This document shows, in pieces, positions 30,253 to 39,450 of a DNA stretch of 64,000 nucleotides (positions within the stretch are counted from its first letter, which is position 1; every line of letters begins with the position of its first letter). A model generated the notes under the pieces. The model made no database searches. It was not told the origin of the DNA and was given only the letters and a program-made list of their open reading frames with translations. The stretch covers positions 186,001 to 250,000 of the forward strand of contig CAVYVZ010000009.1 in the NCBI GenBank assembly GCA_963772065.1, read 5' to 3'. This DNA is from CAVYVZ01 sp963772065 (GTDB taxonomy: Bacteria; Acidobacteriota; Vicinamibacteria; Vicinamibacterales; UBA2999). A program made the translations under genes and the position numbers.

Positions 30253-30397
30253 GGTGAGCCTCTAAGCATTGTGACGAGCAGCCCCCCGACCGAGTTCGGT
30301 CACGGGCGGAGACGGCTCAGCGGTATTTGTGTTGACAGCGGCCGGCGGCGATGGTCGAATGCGCCGGATTCCACCACTCACGCTCATGGAGGGCCAG

Positions 30398-30848
30398 ATG
30401 ACAGGCATCAACGTTGGTCGTGTGGTGCTCGGCGGGCTCCTCGCGGGCCTCGTAATCGATATTGGCGAATCGTTCCTGAACGGCTGGTTGCTGGCCGCCG
30501 ACATGGAGGCGGCGATGGCCCGATTGAACCTTCCGCCGATTGGTGGCAGCGCGATCGCCACCTTCATCATGCTGGGCTTCGCGCTCGGCATCGCGACCGT
30601 CTGGTTGTACGCCGCGATCCGTCCCCGGTACGGCGCCGGCGTAAACACCGCCCTCTGCGCGGGCGCAGCCGTGTGGTTTTTCGCGTACGCCTATCCGTCG
30701 ATCGGCTTTGCGGTGATGGGGTTCTTTCCCATGCGCCTCATCGTCATCGGCCTGGTGTGGGGCCTCGGTGAGCTGATGATTGCGGCAGTGGCCGGCGCCT
30801 GGCTGTACCGGGAGGCCGAGCCGGTCGGGGCGTGCGACGCGCGTCTAG
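30398..30848 (+). CDS. Small membrane protein of unknown function (3' end distorted by a probable indel)
   Basis: About 150 residues, starting at an ATG with GGAGGG five bases upstream. The sequence M-T-G-I-N-V-G-R-V-V-L-G-G-L-L-A-G-L-V and three further hydrophobic segments (ending A-V-A-G-A-W-L-Y-R-E-A) resemble a widespread four-helix membrane family of unknown function. The frame as read runs on to 31564 through the M50 peptidase gene, which must be wrong. A one-base insertion near 30800-30840 would bring it to the TAG at 30846-30848, which I take as the real end. Confidence 0.6.
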
Positions 30849-30878
30849 GGAGCCGTAGCGGGTACGATCGGATCCTTC

Positions 30879-31580
30879 ATGGACGGCATCGACTTCCTGA
30901 CCGCGTCTATCTGGTTCGTGTCCTTCCTCTTCTCGACGACGGTGCACGAGGCGATGCATGCGTTCGCGGCGTGGCGGCTTGGCGATCCCACGGCTTATCA
31001 CGGGGGCCAGGTGTCGCTCTCGCCCGTGCCGCACGTCGCGCGCGAGCCGATCGGCATGCTCGTGCTGCCGCTCATCACGTCGTTCACGCAGGGATGGGCG
31101 ATCGGCTGGGCCAGCGCGCCGTACGATCCGGTCTGGGCCGCCCGCTATCCGAAACGCGCCGCCGTGATGGCGGCGGCGGGACCGGTTGGGAATTTCCTGA
31201 TCGCGCTGGTGGCGTTTGCGATCCTGCGCGCCGGTCTGGCGTCAGGATGGTTTGCCGCTCCCGACCGCGCGAACTTCGAAGCGCTCGTGGAGCTCGCCGG
31301 CGGAGGCGCGAGTTTCATCACGACGCTGCTGTCGGTGCTGCTGGTGCAGAACGTCTTTCTTGGCGTCTTCAATCTCTTGCCGCTTCCGCCGCTCGACGGC
31401 GCGTCGGTCCTCCGTGGCTTTGCGACCCGCCGGTTCGCAGACGTGTTCGACAGTCTGTCTACCAATCCCGCGTTCTCGATGGTCGGCCTCATCGTCGCCT
31501 GGCAGGTGTTTCCGATGTTTGCCGGTCGTCTCTTTTCCGTCGTGCTCGCCGCGCTTCATCCTGATGTGAGGTACGGCTGA
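30879..31580 (+). CDS. Site-2-protease-like M50 membrane metallopeptidase
   Basis: 233 residues with about five membrane segments. The zinc motif is H23-E24-A-M-H27 in the first helix, and the third ligand aspartate is in N-L-L-P-L-P-P-L-D-G. This compact form lacks PDZ or CBS domains and resembles the rhomboid-sized, uncharacterised S2P proteins found in many bacteria, which cleave membrane-embedded peptides. The last 25 bases overlap the convergent DUF2784 gene. Confidence 0.9.
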   Translation: MDGIDFLTASIWFVSFLFSTTVHEAMHAFAAWRLGDPTAYHGGQVSLSPVPHVAREPIGMLVLPLITSFTQGWAIGWASAPYDPVWAARYPKRAAVMAAAGPVGNFLIALVAFAILRAGLASGWFAAPDRANFEALVELAGGGASFITTLLSVLLVQNVFLGVFNLLPLPPLDGASVLRGFATRRFADVFDSLSTNPAFSMVGLIVAWQVFPMFAGRLFSVVLAALHPDVRYG

Positions 31581-31939
31581 GTGCCGCGCCGGCGGATGAC
31601 GAGCGTGTACACCGCCGCATTCAGCAGGATCACGCCGACGCCCAGCCACAGCTGGCTTTTCCTCGTCAGTCCGTCCGGATACAGCGCCGGCACGATGTAT
31701 CGCGCCACGAAGTCCCCCGCGTAGACGTCCGCTCCGGCGCGTTCTCGCAGCTGATTCTCGAGCGGGGTCAGCGGGCAGATCCATCCCGTGATCTCGACGA
31801 TGGCTCCCCATGCCGCCGCCGGCAGGTGCACCCACGCCAGCTTCGGCCAGCGAAGCACGAGCAGTCCGCCTGCGACGACGAACACGACGAACGCGAGATG
31901 GATGATGACAAGGAGATCAGCGGCTGCCGCGAGACCCAT
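31556..31939 (-). CDS. DUF2784-like small membrane protein
   Basis: 127 residues from the ATG at 31939 (M-G-L-A-A-A-A-D-L-L-V-I-I-H). A-D-x-L-V-x-I-H-x-x-F-V-x-F-V-V-x-G-G near the start, G-W-x-C-P-L-T-P-L-E-N in the middle and R-Y-I-V-P-A-L-Y-P are typical of DUF2784, a three- to four-helix membrane family of unknown function. An in-frame upstream extension exists but lies inside the serine hydrolase gene, whose stop overlaps this start by 23 bases, suggesting translational coupling. Confidence 0.85.
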   Translation of the reverse strand: MGLAAAADLLVIIHLAFVVFVVAGGLLVLRWPKLAWVHLPAAAWGAIVEITGWICPLTPLENQLRERAGADVYAGDFVARYIVPALYPDGLTRKSQLWLGVGVILLNAAVYTLVIRRRGTQPYLTSG

Positions 31940-33110
31940 GCTTCGCAAATATCTCCTGAACGATCGCGTCTCGTACGTCATCGTCCACGGATCGCGTGCT
32001 GCGGCGGCCTGGCGCCGCGGCAGTGTTCGTGTTGAAGGACACGACGTATCCCGACCGGGACGGTGGGTGGATGTACACGTGCGAGATGAAGCCGTTCTGG
32101 TCGCCGCTGTGCCCAACCAGCTCGACGCCATGATGCCGCTCGATGAAACACGACAGGCCCGCCGACACGTCGTTGCCGCTGCCGCCCTCGCCGTCCACGG
32201 CCCGAATCTGGCGGGTGAACATCTCGTGGATCGATGCGCGCGTCAGCACGTTCTCGTACACCGCGCGCCGCCGCTCGTCGCCGATGAGAAACGCGAGGTA
32301 CGCAGCCATGTCGCCGAGGGGCGCGTTCAGGCCCCCGTTGGACACGGTGATGCCGGTGTCGAAGTCGAACCGCGCCTCGCGAACTCCCGCGTCGTCGCGG
32401 TGGTAGCTGTGCGAACGATGTTGAAGAAGGTGCCTGGGCGCACGATCGAAGAATGTCCGGTGCATCTCGAGCGGCATGAGGATGTTCTTGGTGATGTACA
32501 TCTCGTAGTCGTCGCCTGACAGGGATTCGATGATGCGTCCGAGGAAGATGACGCCGGGATTCGAATAGCTGTATTGCGTGCCCGGTTTGAACAGCACCTG
32601 CGTGTACGGGAACATCGCAGCCACCTGAGACCATTCGGTCGGTTCGAATGGATGCCATGGCTCGTCGCCGCCCCAGGGCCACGTGCCGGCGCGGAAGCCG
32701 CCGCTGTGAGACATCAAATGTCGGATGGTGACCTGCGAGATGTCTCCGTGCGGGTTGTGCACGCGCCGCAGCTCGGGAACGTACTTCACGACCGGATCGT
32801 CCAGGGCCAGCAGGCCTCGGTCGCGAAGCTGCATGATCGCCACGCCGGTGAACGTCTTCGTTATCGAGGCCCAGTGATAGATGGTGTGTTGGTCGACGGG
32901 CTGCTTCGTCTGGAGATCCTGGTAGCCTTCCATCGCTTTCGCCACCACCGAGCCGTCGCGAACCAGGAACAAGCTGCTGCCGACAATGCCGGCCTCCGAC
33001 AGCCGCTGCCGGTACAGAGCTGCGACCGCCGGCCACCCTTCTTCTACCGAGGCGGCTTGCGGAGCCGCCATCACGACGATCAGCAATCCGAGCGACGCGT
33101 GAACTCGCAT
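31917..33110 (-). CDS. Serine beta-lactamase-like hydrolase (class C/esterase family), secreted
   Basis: 397 residues with an N-terminal signal peptide (about residues 1-20). The serine nucleophile motif is S82-I-T-K85, the second motif is Y-S-N in T-Q-Y-S-Y-S-N-P-G, and an H-S-G motif replaces the usual K-T-G near the C-terminus (V-G-H-S-G-D-Q). This arrangement is typical of the beta-lactamase-related esterase/peptidase family rather than a true AmpC. Likely substrates are esters or peptides in the periplasm. Confidence 0.88.
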   Translation of the reverse strand: MRVHASLGLLIVVMAAPQAASVEEGWPAVAALYRQRLSEAGIVGSSLFLVRDGSVVAKAMEGYQDLQTKQPVDQHTIYHWASITKTFTGVAIMQLRDRGLLALDDPVVKYVPELRRVHNPHGDISQVTIRHLMSHSGGFRAGTWPWGGDEPWHPFEPTEWSQVAAMFPYTQVLFKPGTQYSYSNPGVIFLGRIIESLSGDDYEMYITKNILMPLEMHRTFFDRAPRHLLQHRSHSYHRDDAGVREARFDFDTGITVSNGGLNAPLGDMAAYLAFLIGDERRRAVYENVLTRASIHEMFTRQIRAVDGEGGSGNDVSAGLSCFIERHHGVELVGHSGDQNGFISHVYIHPPSRSGYVVSFNTNTAAAPGRRSTRSVDDDVRDAIVQEIFAKHGSRGSR

Positions 33111-33126
33111 GAGAAGCGCTCCGTGA

Positions 33127-34647
33127 TCATTGCGGTGATGGCGGCTTCAGCCGATCGAACAAACTCTTGAGGCGTCGTTGCATCTCGTTCTCAAGGCCGC
33201 GCTTCACGGCCGCGGCTGCGTCGATCATGACGCGCGGCGCGTCGACCGTGCCGCCGATGGTCGCCGGCAGCACCACGCGGTTGCCTTCACGCGTATAGCG
33301 AACGAGATCCGTGCCCGCCTGCGACGAGAGCGATTCAGACAGGCGCAGCTCCGCGCGCCCGTCGAGCGCTTTCGTCGGGATAGTCAGTGTCCCGTTGCCG
33401 GAGATGTCGGCGTCGGGCGAGCTCATCGCGAACGAGTCGGCGTTGACGATCTGCCGTGCGAGTGAGAACGAGGCGGTGAGGCGATCGAAGCGGTCGCCGC
33501 CTCCGGCTGGCGCATCGGCGGCGGGCCGGCCGAAGAAGAGCACCACCGTGCGAACGAGGTTCAGGCGCTGCACCGTACCGTCGACGATCGAGGCGGAGCC
33601 ACTTCCGGCCGCTGCGGCCAGCAGCGCCGCCATGTCCGCGCCTCGGGCCGTGAATCGCCCGTTACCAGACAGCCGGCCGCTGACAGAGCCGGCGACGCCG
33701 CCAAACGCCGCGAGCTGCGCGACGTCGAGGTTCTCGATGCGCGACGTCAGCGTCAGCGCGAGGTTCTCGCGAACATCCACCTGCAGTGCACCCTGATACC
33801 GTCCGCCGAAGAGCTCGAACGACGCCGGCGACAACGCAACGCGGTTGCCCTCTGCGACGAGCGTGCTCGCGAGATTGGCCAGCTCCACGCGCGCCGCGCG
33901 GACCCGTCGTGCCGTGAGCTTTGCACTGATCCGACCCGGTGCGAGCGTACCGCTCGCTGCTCCGGAGCGCCTCGGCGTAGCCGGCGGAGTAAACGCGTCG
34001 GCGAGCGCGAGAAGGTCATCGAGGTCCAGCTCGTTGGCGGACGCCTGGAGGTTCGCATTCAGCGCCGGCGCAAGCTCCACGACGCCGCTCGCCTCGAGCG
34101 AGGTTCGGCCGGCGCGCGCCGTGAAGCGTGCGACGTCGAGGCGTGAACCGGTGAGCGACGACTCGGCCGAGACGACGATCTCCCGTCCGCGGCTCACGAT
34201 TCGAATGTCGCGCAGCGTGATCGCGCGAATCGACGCGACGGTGACGCCACTGCCCGCGCCTTCGCCAGGCTTGGGCGCGGCACCTGACGGAGAGGCGGCG
34301 TCCGACTCGGGAATCGAGAACGGAAGCGGCATGTCCACGCGGCTGTCGGACACGATGATTTCGGCCTCCTCGACACGGCGCGACAGCAGTGGCTGCAGGC
34401 CGGTCGACACCTCGACGTCCGCAAGCGAGAGGCGAACCGGTTCGCCGACCCGCACGTCACGAAGCTGGATCGCCACGCGAGGAAAAAGTCCTGCTGTGGC
34501 GCTCCCGATGCGGACAGGCTGCCCAAGCCATTGCGTGGCCTGGCGTTCGAGGGATCGGCGCATGCCGTCGCCGCTGAAGAACCAGTACACGGCCGCGGCA
34601 GCCGCCGCCCCCAGCACAATAAGGACTAGGAGTGCACGGCGCAGCAC
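33127..34647 (-). CDS. AsmA family protein
   Basis: 506 residues from a GTG start. An N-terminal transmembrane helix (about residues 4-24) precedes a repeat-rich beta-structured periplasmic region. The start W-L-G-Q-P-V-R-I-G-S-A-T-A-G-L-F-P-R and the C-terminal pattern G-x-G-x-L-x-I-P-T-K-A-L-D-G-x-A-E-L-R-L with G-G-T-V-D-A-P fit the AsmA family, which are bridge-like proteins linked to lipid transport to the outer membrane. It is divergent from the S41 peptidase gene, with 53 bases between starts. Confidence 0.88.
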   Translation of the reverse strand: MLRRALLVLIVLGAAAAAAVYWFFSGDGMRRSLERQATQWLGQPVRIGSATAGLFPRVAIQLRDVRVGEPVRLSLADVEVSTGLQPLLSRRVEEAEIIVSDSRVDMPLPFSIPESDAASPSGAAPKPGEGAGSGVTVASIRAITLRDIRIVSRGREIVVSAESSLTGSRLDVARFTARAGRTSLEASGVVELAPALNANLQASANELDLDDLLALADAFTPPATPRRSGAASGTLAPGRISAKLTARRVRAARVELANLASTLVAEGNRVALSPASFELFGGRYQGALQVDVRENLALTLTSRIENLDVAQLAAFGGVAGSVSGRLSGNGRFTARGADMAALLAAAAGSGSASIVDGTVQRLNLVRTVVLFFGRPAADAPAGGGDRFDRLTASFSLARQIVNADSFAMSSPDADISGNGTLTIPTKALDGRAELRLSESLSSQAGTDLVRYTREGNRVVLPATIGGTVDAPRVMIDAAAAVKRGLENEMQRRLKSLFDRLKPPSPQ

Positions 34648-34700
34648 ACGTCTAGCTTACCCCTGCGGGGCAGCTATGCTATTTTCCAGCTGGGGGTCCC

Positions 34701-35989
34701 ATGATGGTCCGAGCTTCACTCGCCTCGCTGACCGCGGTCGTGCTCCTCTGCGGGTCTCCCACGGCGGCCTGGGCGCAGTGGCGCCTCACGGGCTGCGACG
34801 CCACCAGCAAAAATCTGTTCGTGCGCGACGTGATGTCGGACATCTATCTGTGGTACTGGGCGATGCCGGCTGTCGATCCCGCGTCCTTCGGAACGCCCGA
34901 GGAGTATCTGGAAGCCGTGCGGCATCGCCCGCTCGACGATCACTTCAGCTACATCACCGCGCGCGCCTCGAACCGTGCCTTTTTTGGCGAGAGTCAGTAC
35001 GTGGGATTGGGGCTCTCGTGGGACTTCGTGGGCCGGCAGCTTCGAGTGCTGCAGGTATTCCCTGACAGCCCCGCCAGCGAGGCCGGACTGTCGCGGGGTG
35101 ATCGCGTGACCGCGCTGGCGGGCGAGGCGGTCGAGGATCTGATCGTCAGCGGAAGGCTTGGCGACGTGATTGGACCCGACGAGATCGGCATCTCCCTCCG
35201 CATCGACTTCATCGATGCGAGCGGCGCCCGCCGCGGCGCGCGATCTCACCAAGCGCGTCGTGACGATTCCGACCGTCTCGCACACCGCGAAGGTACCAGG
35301 CCAACGGCCGCCGCGTCGGGTACATCTTCTTCCGCAACTTCGTCGAGCCGTCCAATGCGGCGCTCGATAGCGCGTTCACGCAGCTGACCGGCGTCGACGA
35401 TCTCGTCCTCGACATGCGCTACAACGGCGGCGGCCTGGTGAGCGTCGCACGGCATCTCGCGAGCATCATCGGCGGCGTGCGCACGCGCGGGCAGGTGTTC
35501 GCCGAGTACTTCCACAACGACAAGAATCTCTTCCGCAACGAAGTGCTGCGGTTCGAGGATGCGACGAACGCCGCGAGCCTGAACCGCCTCATCGTCATCA
35601 CGACGCCCGATTCAGCCTCGGCGAGCGAGCTCGTCATCAATGCGCTGCGTCCGTTCATCCCGGTCGTCGTCATCGGCGATCGCACCTACGGAAAGCCTGT
35701 CGGGCAATACCAGGTCGAGTTCTGCGACAAGATGCTCGCCCCCGTGTCGTTCTCGCTCCGGAATGCCAATGGTGAAGGTGACTTCTTCGGAGGGATTCCC
35801 GCGGATTGCCCCGCCCCGGACGACATCGGCCGGGCGCTCGGCGATCCGGCGGAAGCTTCGCTTCGTGAAGCGCTGACCTTTGTCGCCACCGGCGCGTGCA
35901 GCCGGGCGACCTCCACGCTGCAGCGCTTCACGCCCGAGCCGCGCGCGACGCGGACAACCGGTTGGCGGTCGGTCCTCAACGCCTACTAG
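34701..35989 (+). CDS. S41 (C-terminal-processing-like) peptidase, secreted, apparent double frameshift
   Basis: A signal peptide (about residues 1-25) is followed by a PDZ-like region (Q-V-F-P-D-S-P-A-S-E-A-G-L-S-R-G-D-R-V) and then the S41 core: L-D-M-R-Y-N-G-G-G, with the catalytic serine in T-P-D-S-A-S-A-S-E. Reading needs two +1 changes. The first lies within 35223-35241 and leads into A-A-R-D-L-T-K-R-V-V-T. The second is at G35293, joining A-K to Y-Q-A-N-G-R-R-V-G-Y-I-F. Both are in short GC or G runs. Corrected length is about 428 residues. Function: processing or degrading secreted proteins. Confidence 0.82.
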
Positions 35990-36001
35990 CTGGAGGTATC
36001 C

Positions 36002-36328
36002 ATGGCTGTCACGTACGAGGAGCTGCAGAGAAAGACCGTCGCGGAGCTTCGCGAGATTGCCAAAGGCATCGACGATGAAGCCGTGCACGGGTTCACGCAG
36101 ATGAACAAGGAGCACCTGATTCCTGCAATCTGCAAAGCGCTCAGCATCGACACCTACGCCCATCACCACGTGGCGACCGGGTTCGACAAGGGCAAGATCA
36201 AGGCGCGCATCCGCGCGCTGAAAGCGGAGCGCGACCGGGCGATCCAGTCGCACGACGACGACCGCGTGCACGACCTGCGCCGCGAGCTGCACACGCTCAA
36301 TCACCGCATACGCGCGCACACTGTTTGA
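36002..36328 (+). CDS. Small protein with Rho N-terminal-like domain
   Basis: 108 residues with GGAGG upstream of the ATG. The N-terminus T-Y-E-E-L-Q-R-K-T-V-A-E-L-R-E-I-A-K-G resembles the Rho_N/SAP helix-extended-loop-helix fold that binds nucleic acid. The rest is a charged helical region rich in H, R and D with K-A-x-I-R-A-L-K-A-E-R-D-R-A. Possibly a small nucleic-acid-binding protein; target unknown. The stop overlaps the TTG start of the PIG-L gene. Confidence 0.65.
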   Translation: MAVTYEELQRKTVAELREIAKGIDDEAVHGFTQMNKEHLIPAICKALSIDTYAHHHVATGFDKGKIKARIRALKAERDRAIQSHDDDRVHDLRRELHTLNHRIRAHTV

Positions 36329-37074
36329 GGACCCTCCTCTTCAGCCTTGCGCACCCCGACGACGAGAGCTTCTCCGGCGCCGGCCTCGCCTGCTGGTGTC
36401 TGGCGCGCGGGATGCGCGTGGTCCTCGTCTGCGCCACGCGGGGCGAAGCCGGTAAAGCGGGAGATGCGCACATCAGCGGCGCGCCGGCCGACATCGGCGC
36501 CGCTCGCGAGCGAGAACTGCGCGAGGCGGCGCGGATCATCGGCATCGAGACACTGCACCTGCTCGACTATCGCGACCGCGAGCTCGCGAATGCCGATCCT
36601 GCAGAAGTGCGACACCAGCTGGTTGGCTTCCTCCGCGAGTACCGGCCTGACGTGGTGATGACGTTCGATCCGAACGGCTTCAACCGCCATCCGGACCATC
36701 TTGCCATCAGCCGGTTCACCATGGATGCGGTCGCGGCCGCGGCCGATCCCCGCTGGCATCCGGAGGCGGGATCCGCGCACAGCGTCGCGCGCGTGCTCTG
36801 GACGCCGCCGCTTCCGCCATGGGACGCCGCGCGCTCGGCGAACCTTCGGGGCGAACCGGGCGCGGACTTCATCATCGACATCTCGCCGTGGCGGGATCGA
36901 AAGGCCGCGGCGCTGCGGGCGCACAAGACGCAGCACCAGTCGATCGATACGCACTTCTTCAACCAGCCGGACGTGGACCGGATTCTCGAAACCGAAACCT
37001 ACCGCCAGGGGTTCGGTCCAGCGCTGGCGGTTCGTCCGTCAGCCGACCCGTTCGACGGTATCGACGATCAGTAG
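36325..37074 (+). CDS. PIG-L family LmbE-like deacetylase
   Basis: 249 residues from a TTG start that overlaps the preceding stop. The zinc-binding A-H10-P-D-D-E motif is at the N-terminus and the second site H-P-D-H lies in N-R-H-P-D-H-L-A-I-S near residue 130. PIG-L enzymes remove acetyl groups from GlcNAc-containing small molecules or lipids (as in mycothiol and bacillithiol synthesis and GPI anchors). There are no thiol-synthesis neighbours here, so the substrate is unknown. The last seven bases overlap the convergent cyanophycinase-like gene. Confidence 0.9.
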   Translation: MRTLLFSLAHPDDESFSGAGLACWCLARGMRVVLVCATRGEAGKAGDAHISGAPADIGAARERELREAARIIGIETLHLLDYRDRELANADPAEVRHQLVGFLREYRPDVVMTFDPNGFNRHPDHLAISRFTMDAVAAAADPRWHPEAGSAHSVARVLWTPPLPPWDAARSANLRGEPGADFIIDISPWRDRKAAALRAHKTQHQSIDTHFFNQPDVDRILETETYRQGFGPALAVRPSADPFDGIDDQ

Positions 37075-38066
37075 ATCGAACCGCCGGGCTGAGTCGAGCT
37101 CACGGCGCCAGCCTGCACGTTCAGCGTGTACGCGGTGACGCCGCTGCCCCTCCACGTTGCAATTGTGAATCGGCTCCCCGGCCGCGCCCGCTGGACCTCG
37201 ATGTTCATGTACGTCAGCGGCGTATCCGGTGCGACGACCTGGGGCCTTCCGCCGCGCAGGAAATATGCGTAGGGTGTCGGGTGATTCGGGTTGGCGACGA
37301 TCGTCGCGCGCCCCGCGGCGTCGACGAGAACCGCGGTCTCTCGATCGATCGCGATCGCGTTGCTTTCAACCGCCCAGCCGTCCGCCACGATGCGCGCCAT
37401 GAACGTGAGGGTCCGGCCGAGGCGATCGCGCTCGATCAGGTGCTGGTCGGTGACGAGGCCTCCCATGTGCGGCAGCAGCAGGAAGTCCCGCTCCAGCGTG
37501 ATGTCGCGATTGAACGGATTGGCGAGCGCGTCGGCCGACGTCGCGGAGAACTTCTGGGCCGAGTAGACGAACTCGCTGAGGATCGCCGTTCCGGCGCTGG
37601 TGCCGGCGATCGGGATGCCTCGTGCCGCGAGCTCGTGGATCGCGTCCTCGACCGGCGTACCCTTCCATTGATTCACGTAGTTCGATTGATCGCCGCCGGC
37701 AATGAACAGCGCCTCGGCGCCGCGAATGACCTGGAGTACGAACGGATCGAACGATGTGGAGCGGTTCTTGAGGACGAGCGTCTCGACCGAATCGAAACTC
37801 CCGAGGTCGTAGACGTACTGGTTGTAGCCGTCCGCGCCCGAGGCCCGTATGACGACGAAGTCGCCGCCGCCCGCGCGGGCGCTCATCCACGTAAAGAGGG
37901 CGTCGACATCGGTGCCTCCCCCCATCAACCCCAAGCCGAACTCTGTCGCGCCGAGCGCGTTGGCTCCGCTGCCGGTGAGGTAGTAGTCGAACTGCGCGCG
38001 CGGCGCGCCCCCGAGAGGCGCAACGAATATGGCTGCGAAGACCGTGACGAGGGCGAACCGGTTCAT
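37068..38066 (-). CDS. Secreted cyanophycinase-like S51 peptidase
   Basis: 332 residues starting at an ATG preceded by GGAGGT. A signal peptide (about residues 1-20) is followed by the class-I-glutaminase-like fold of family S51: F-I-A-G-G-D-Q-S-N-Y, the nucleophile elbow G-T-S-A-G-T-A, and a downstream H of the triad near G-L-V-T-D-Q-H. Cyanophycinases degrade the Asp-Arg storage polymer outside or inside cells. The extra C-terminal ~70 residues are beta-rich. It is divergent from a secreted amidohydrolase. Confidence 0.85.
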   Translation of the reverse strand: MNRFALVTVFAAIFVAPLGGAPRAQFDYYLTGSGANALGATEFGLGLMGGGTDVDALFTWMSARAGGGDFVVIRASGADGYNQYVYDLGSFDSVETLVLKNRSTSFDPFVLQVIRGAEALFIAGGDQSNYVNQWKGTPVEDAIHELAARGIPIAGTSAGTAILSEFVYSAQKFSATSADALANPFNRDITLERDFLLLPHMGGLVTDQHLIERDRLGRTLTFMARIVADGWAVESNAIAIDRETAVLVDAAGRATIVANPNHPTPYAYFLRGGRPQVVAPDTPLTYMNIEVQRARPGSRFTIATWRGSGVTAYTLNVQAGAVSSTQPGGSIY

Positions 38067-38106
38067 GGGACCTCCTGGAAAGGCGCACATTGTATGCTCT
38101 GTCCTC

Positions 38107-39450
38107 ATGAAACGACTCGTGTCGATTGTCATCGCGTTCTGTGCGCTGGCGGGCGGCGTCGGCGGTCAGGCCAGGACGATCAAGGCGCTCGTGGGCGGCA
38201 CGCTGATCGATGGCTTCGGCGGCAGGCCCATCCGCAACAGCGTCATCCTCATCGAAGGCGAGCGCATCACCGCCGTCGGCCAGGTGGGGACGCTTGCCGT
38301 CCCCGCCGGGGCCGAAGTGATCTCCACCGAAGCGATGAGCGTGCTTCCCGGCCTGTGGGATATGCACGTGCACCTGATGATCAACGGGCACAGTGACTAC
38401 CCGCACTGGGACCGGACGTATCCACCGCTCTTCGAGTCGACCATCATGCCGGCGAGCGCGAAGCAATTGCTCCTCGCCGGCGTGACGAGCGCGAGAGATC
38501 TCGGCGCGCCGCTCCGGCCGAGCATCAACGTTCGCGATCGCATCAACGCCGGCACGCTCCCGGGACCGACGATGTACATGTCGGGACCCTTCATCCAGCA
38601 TGCGCCCTATCCGGGGACTGAGGAATTCCGGTGGGGCGTGGCCGGGGACGAAGACGCGCGCGCGAAGGTGCGCACGCTGGCCGATGCCGGCGTGAACTGC
38701 ATCAAGCTGATCGATCAGGACCAGATGACGCCCGACGAGGTGCGCGCCGTCGTCGACGAGGCGCACCGCCGCGGGCTGATGGTGGTGGCCCACTCCCACA
38801 GGCCCGAGGAGATCCGGCGCGGGCTGGCGGCCGGCGTGGACAACTTCGAGCACACGGGGCTCTCGAGCGCGCCCGAGTATCCCGAGGACATCATCAAGGC
38901 GATTCGCGAGCGCACCGCCGACATGAGCCGCGGGCCGCTCTTCTGGACGCCGACGATCGAGGGGCTCTTCAACTACGAGTACCTGCGTGACAACCCGGAG
39001 CAGCTCGACGATCCGGCATGGCACGAAGGGCTGCCGCCGAATGTCATCGAAGACATCCGCAAGTCGATCCAGCACCCCGATCGGATGCCGTACTTTCAGC
39101 TCACGCCCGTGCGGCGGCCGACGCTGGCGCGCAAGTTCAAGCAGCTCCAGGAAGCGGGTGTGGTCCTGCTCATCGGAACCGACAGCGGCATTCCGATGAA
39201 GTTCCACAGCGGTTCCACCTGGCGCGAGCTCGACGCCTGGGTGAACATCCTCGGCGTGGACCCCATGACGGCGATCCGCGGCGCGACCTACTGGCCGTCG
39301 CTCGCGATGAAGGTCGATCGCGATGTGGGGACCATCACGCCGGGCAAGTACGCGGACATCATCGCCGTCAAAGGCGACGTGCTGCGCTACATCGCGCTTC
39401 TCCAGCGCGTCGATCTCGTGATGAAGCGAGGCAAGAAATACAAGGGCTAG
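38107..39450 (+). CDS. Secreted amidohydrolase (imidazolonepropionase/prolidase-like)
   Basis: 447 residues with a signal peptide (about residues 1-20). The metal-binding D-M-H-V-H-L-M motif follows S-V-L-P-G-L-W, and V-V-A-H-S-H, F-E-H-T-G and L-I-G-T-D-S-G-I-P supply the remaining ligands of the subtype-I amidohydrolase centre. The C-terminus A-T-Y-W-P-S-L-A-M...D-V-G-T-I-T-P-G-K-Y-A-D-I is typical. Relatives hydrolyse Xaa-Pro dipeptides or cyclic amides; the exact substrate is not clear. A weak TATGCT sits nine bases before the ATG, so the leader is very short. Confidence 0.9.
   Translation: MKRLVSIVIAFCALAGGVGGQARTIKALVGGTLIDGFGGRPIRNSVILIEGERITAVGQVGTLAVPAGAEVISTEAMSVLPGLWDMHVHLMINGHSDYPHWDRTYPPLFESTIMPASAKQLLLAGVTSARDLGAPLRPSINVRDRINAGTLPGPTMYMSGPFIQHAPYPGTEEFRWGVAGDEDARAKVRTLADAGVNCIKLIDQDQMTPDEVRAVVDEAHRRGLMVVAHSHRPEEIRRGLAAGVDNFEHTGLSSAPEYPEDIIKAIRERTADMSRGPLFWTPTIEGLFNYEYLRDNPEQLDDPAWHEGLPPNVIEDIRKSIQHPDRMPYFQLTPVRRPTLARKFKQLQEAGVVLLIGTDSGIPMKFHSGSTWRELDAWVNILGVDPMTAIRGATYWPSLAMKVDRDVGTITPGKYADIIAVKGDVLRYIALLQRVDLVMKRGKKYKG

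Noticed and set aside
30398..31564. Reading the small membrane protein through to 31564 as one ~390-residue protein
   Set aside because: The extension lies in the wrong frame over the M50 peptidase, which has an intact H-E-x-x-H. A one-base indel before the TAG at 30846 explains it better.
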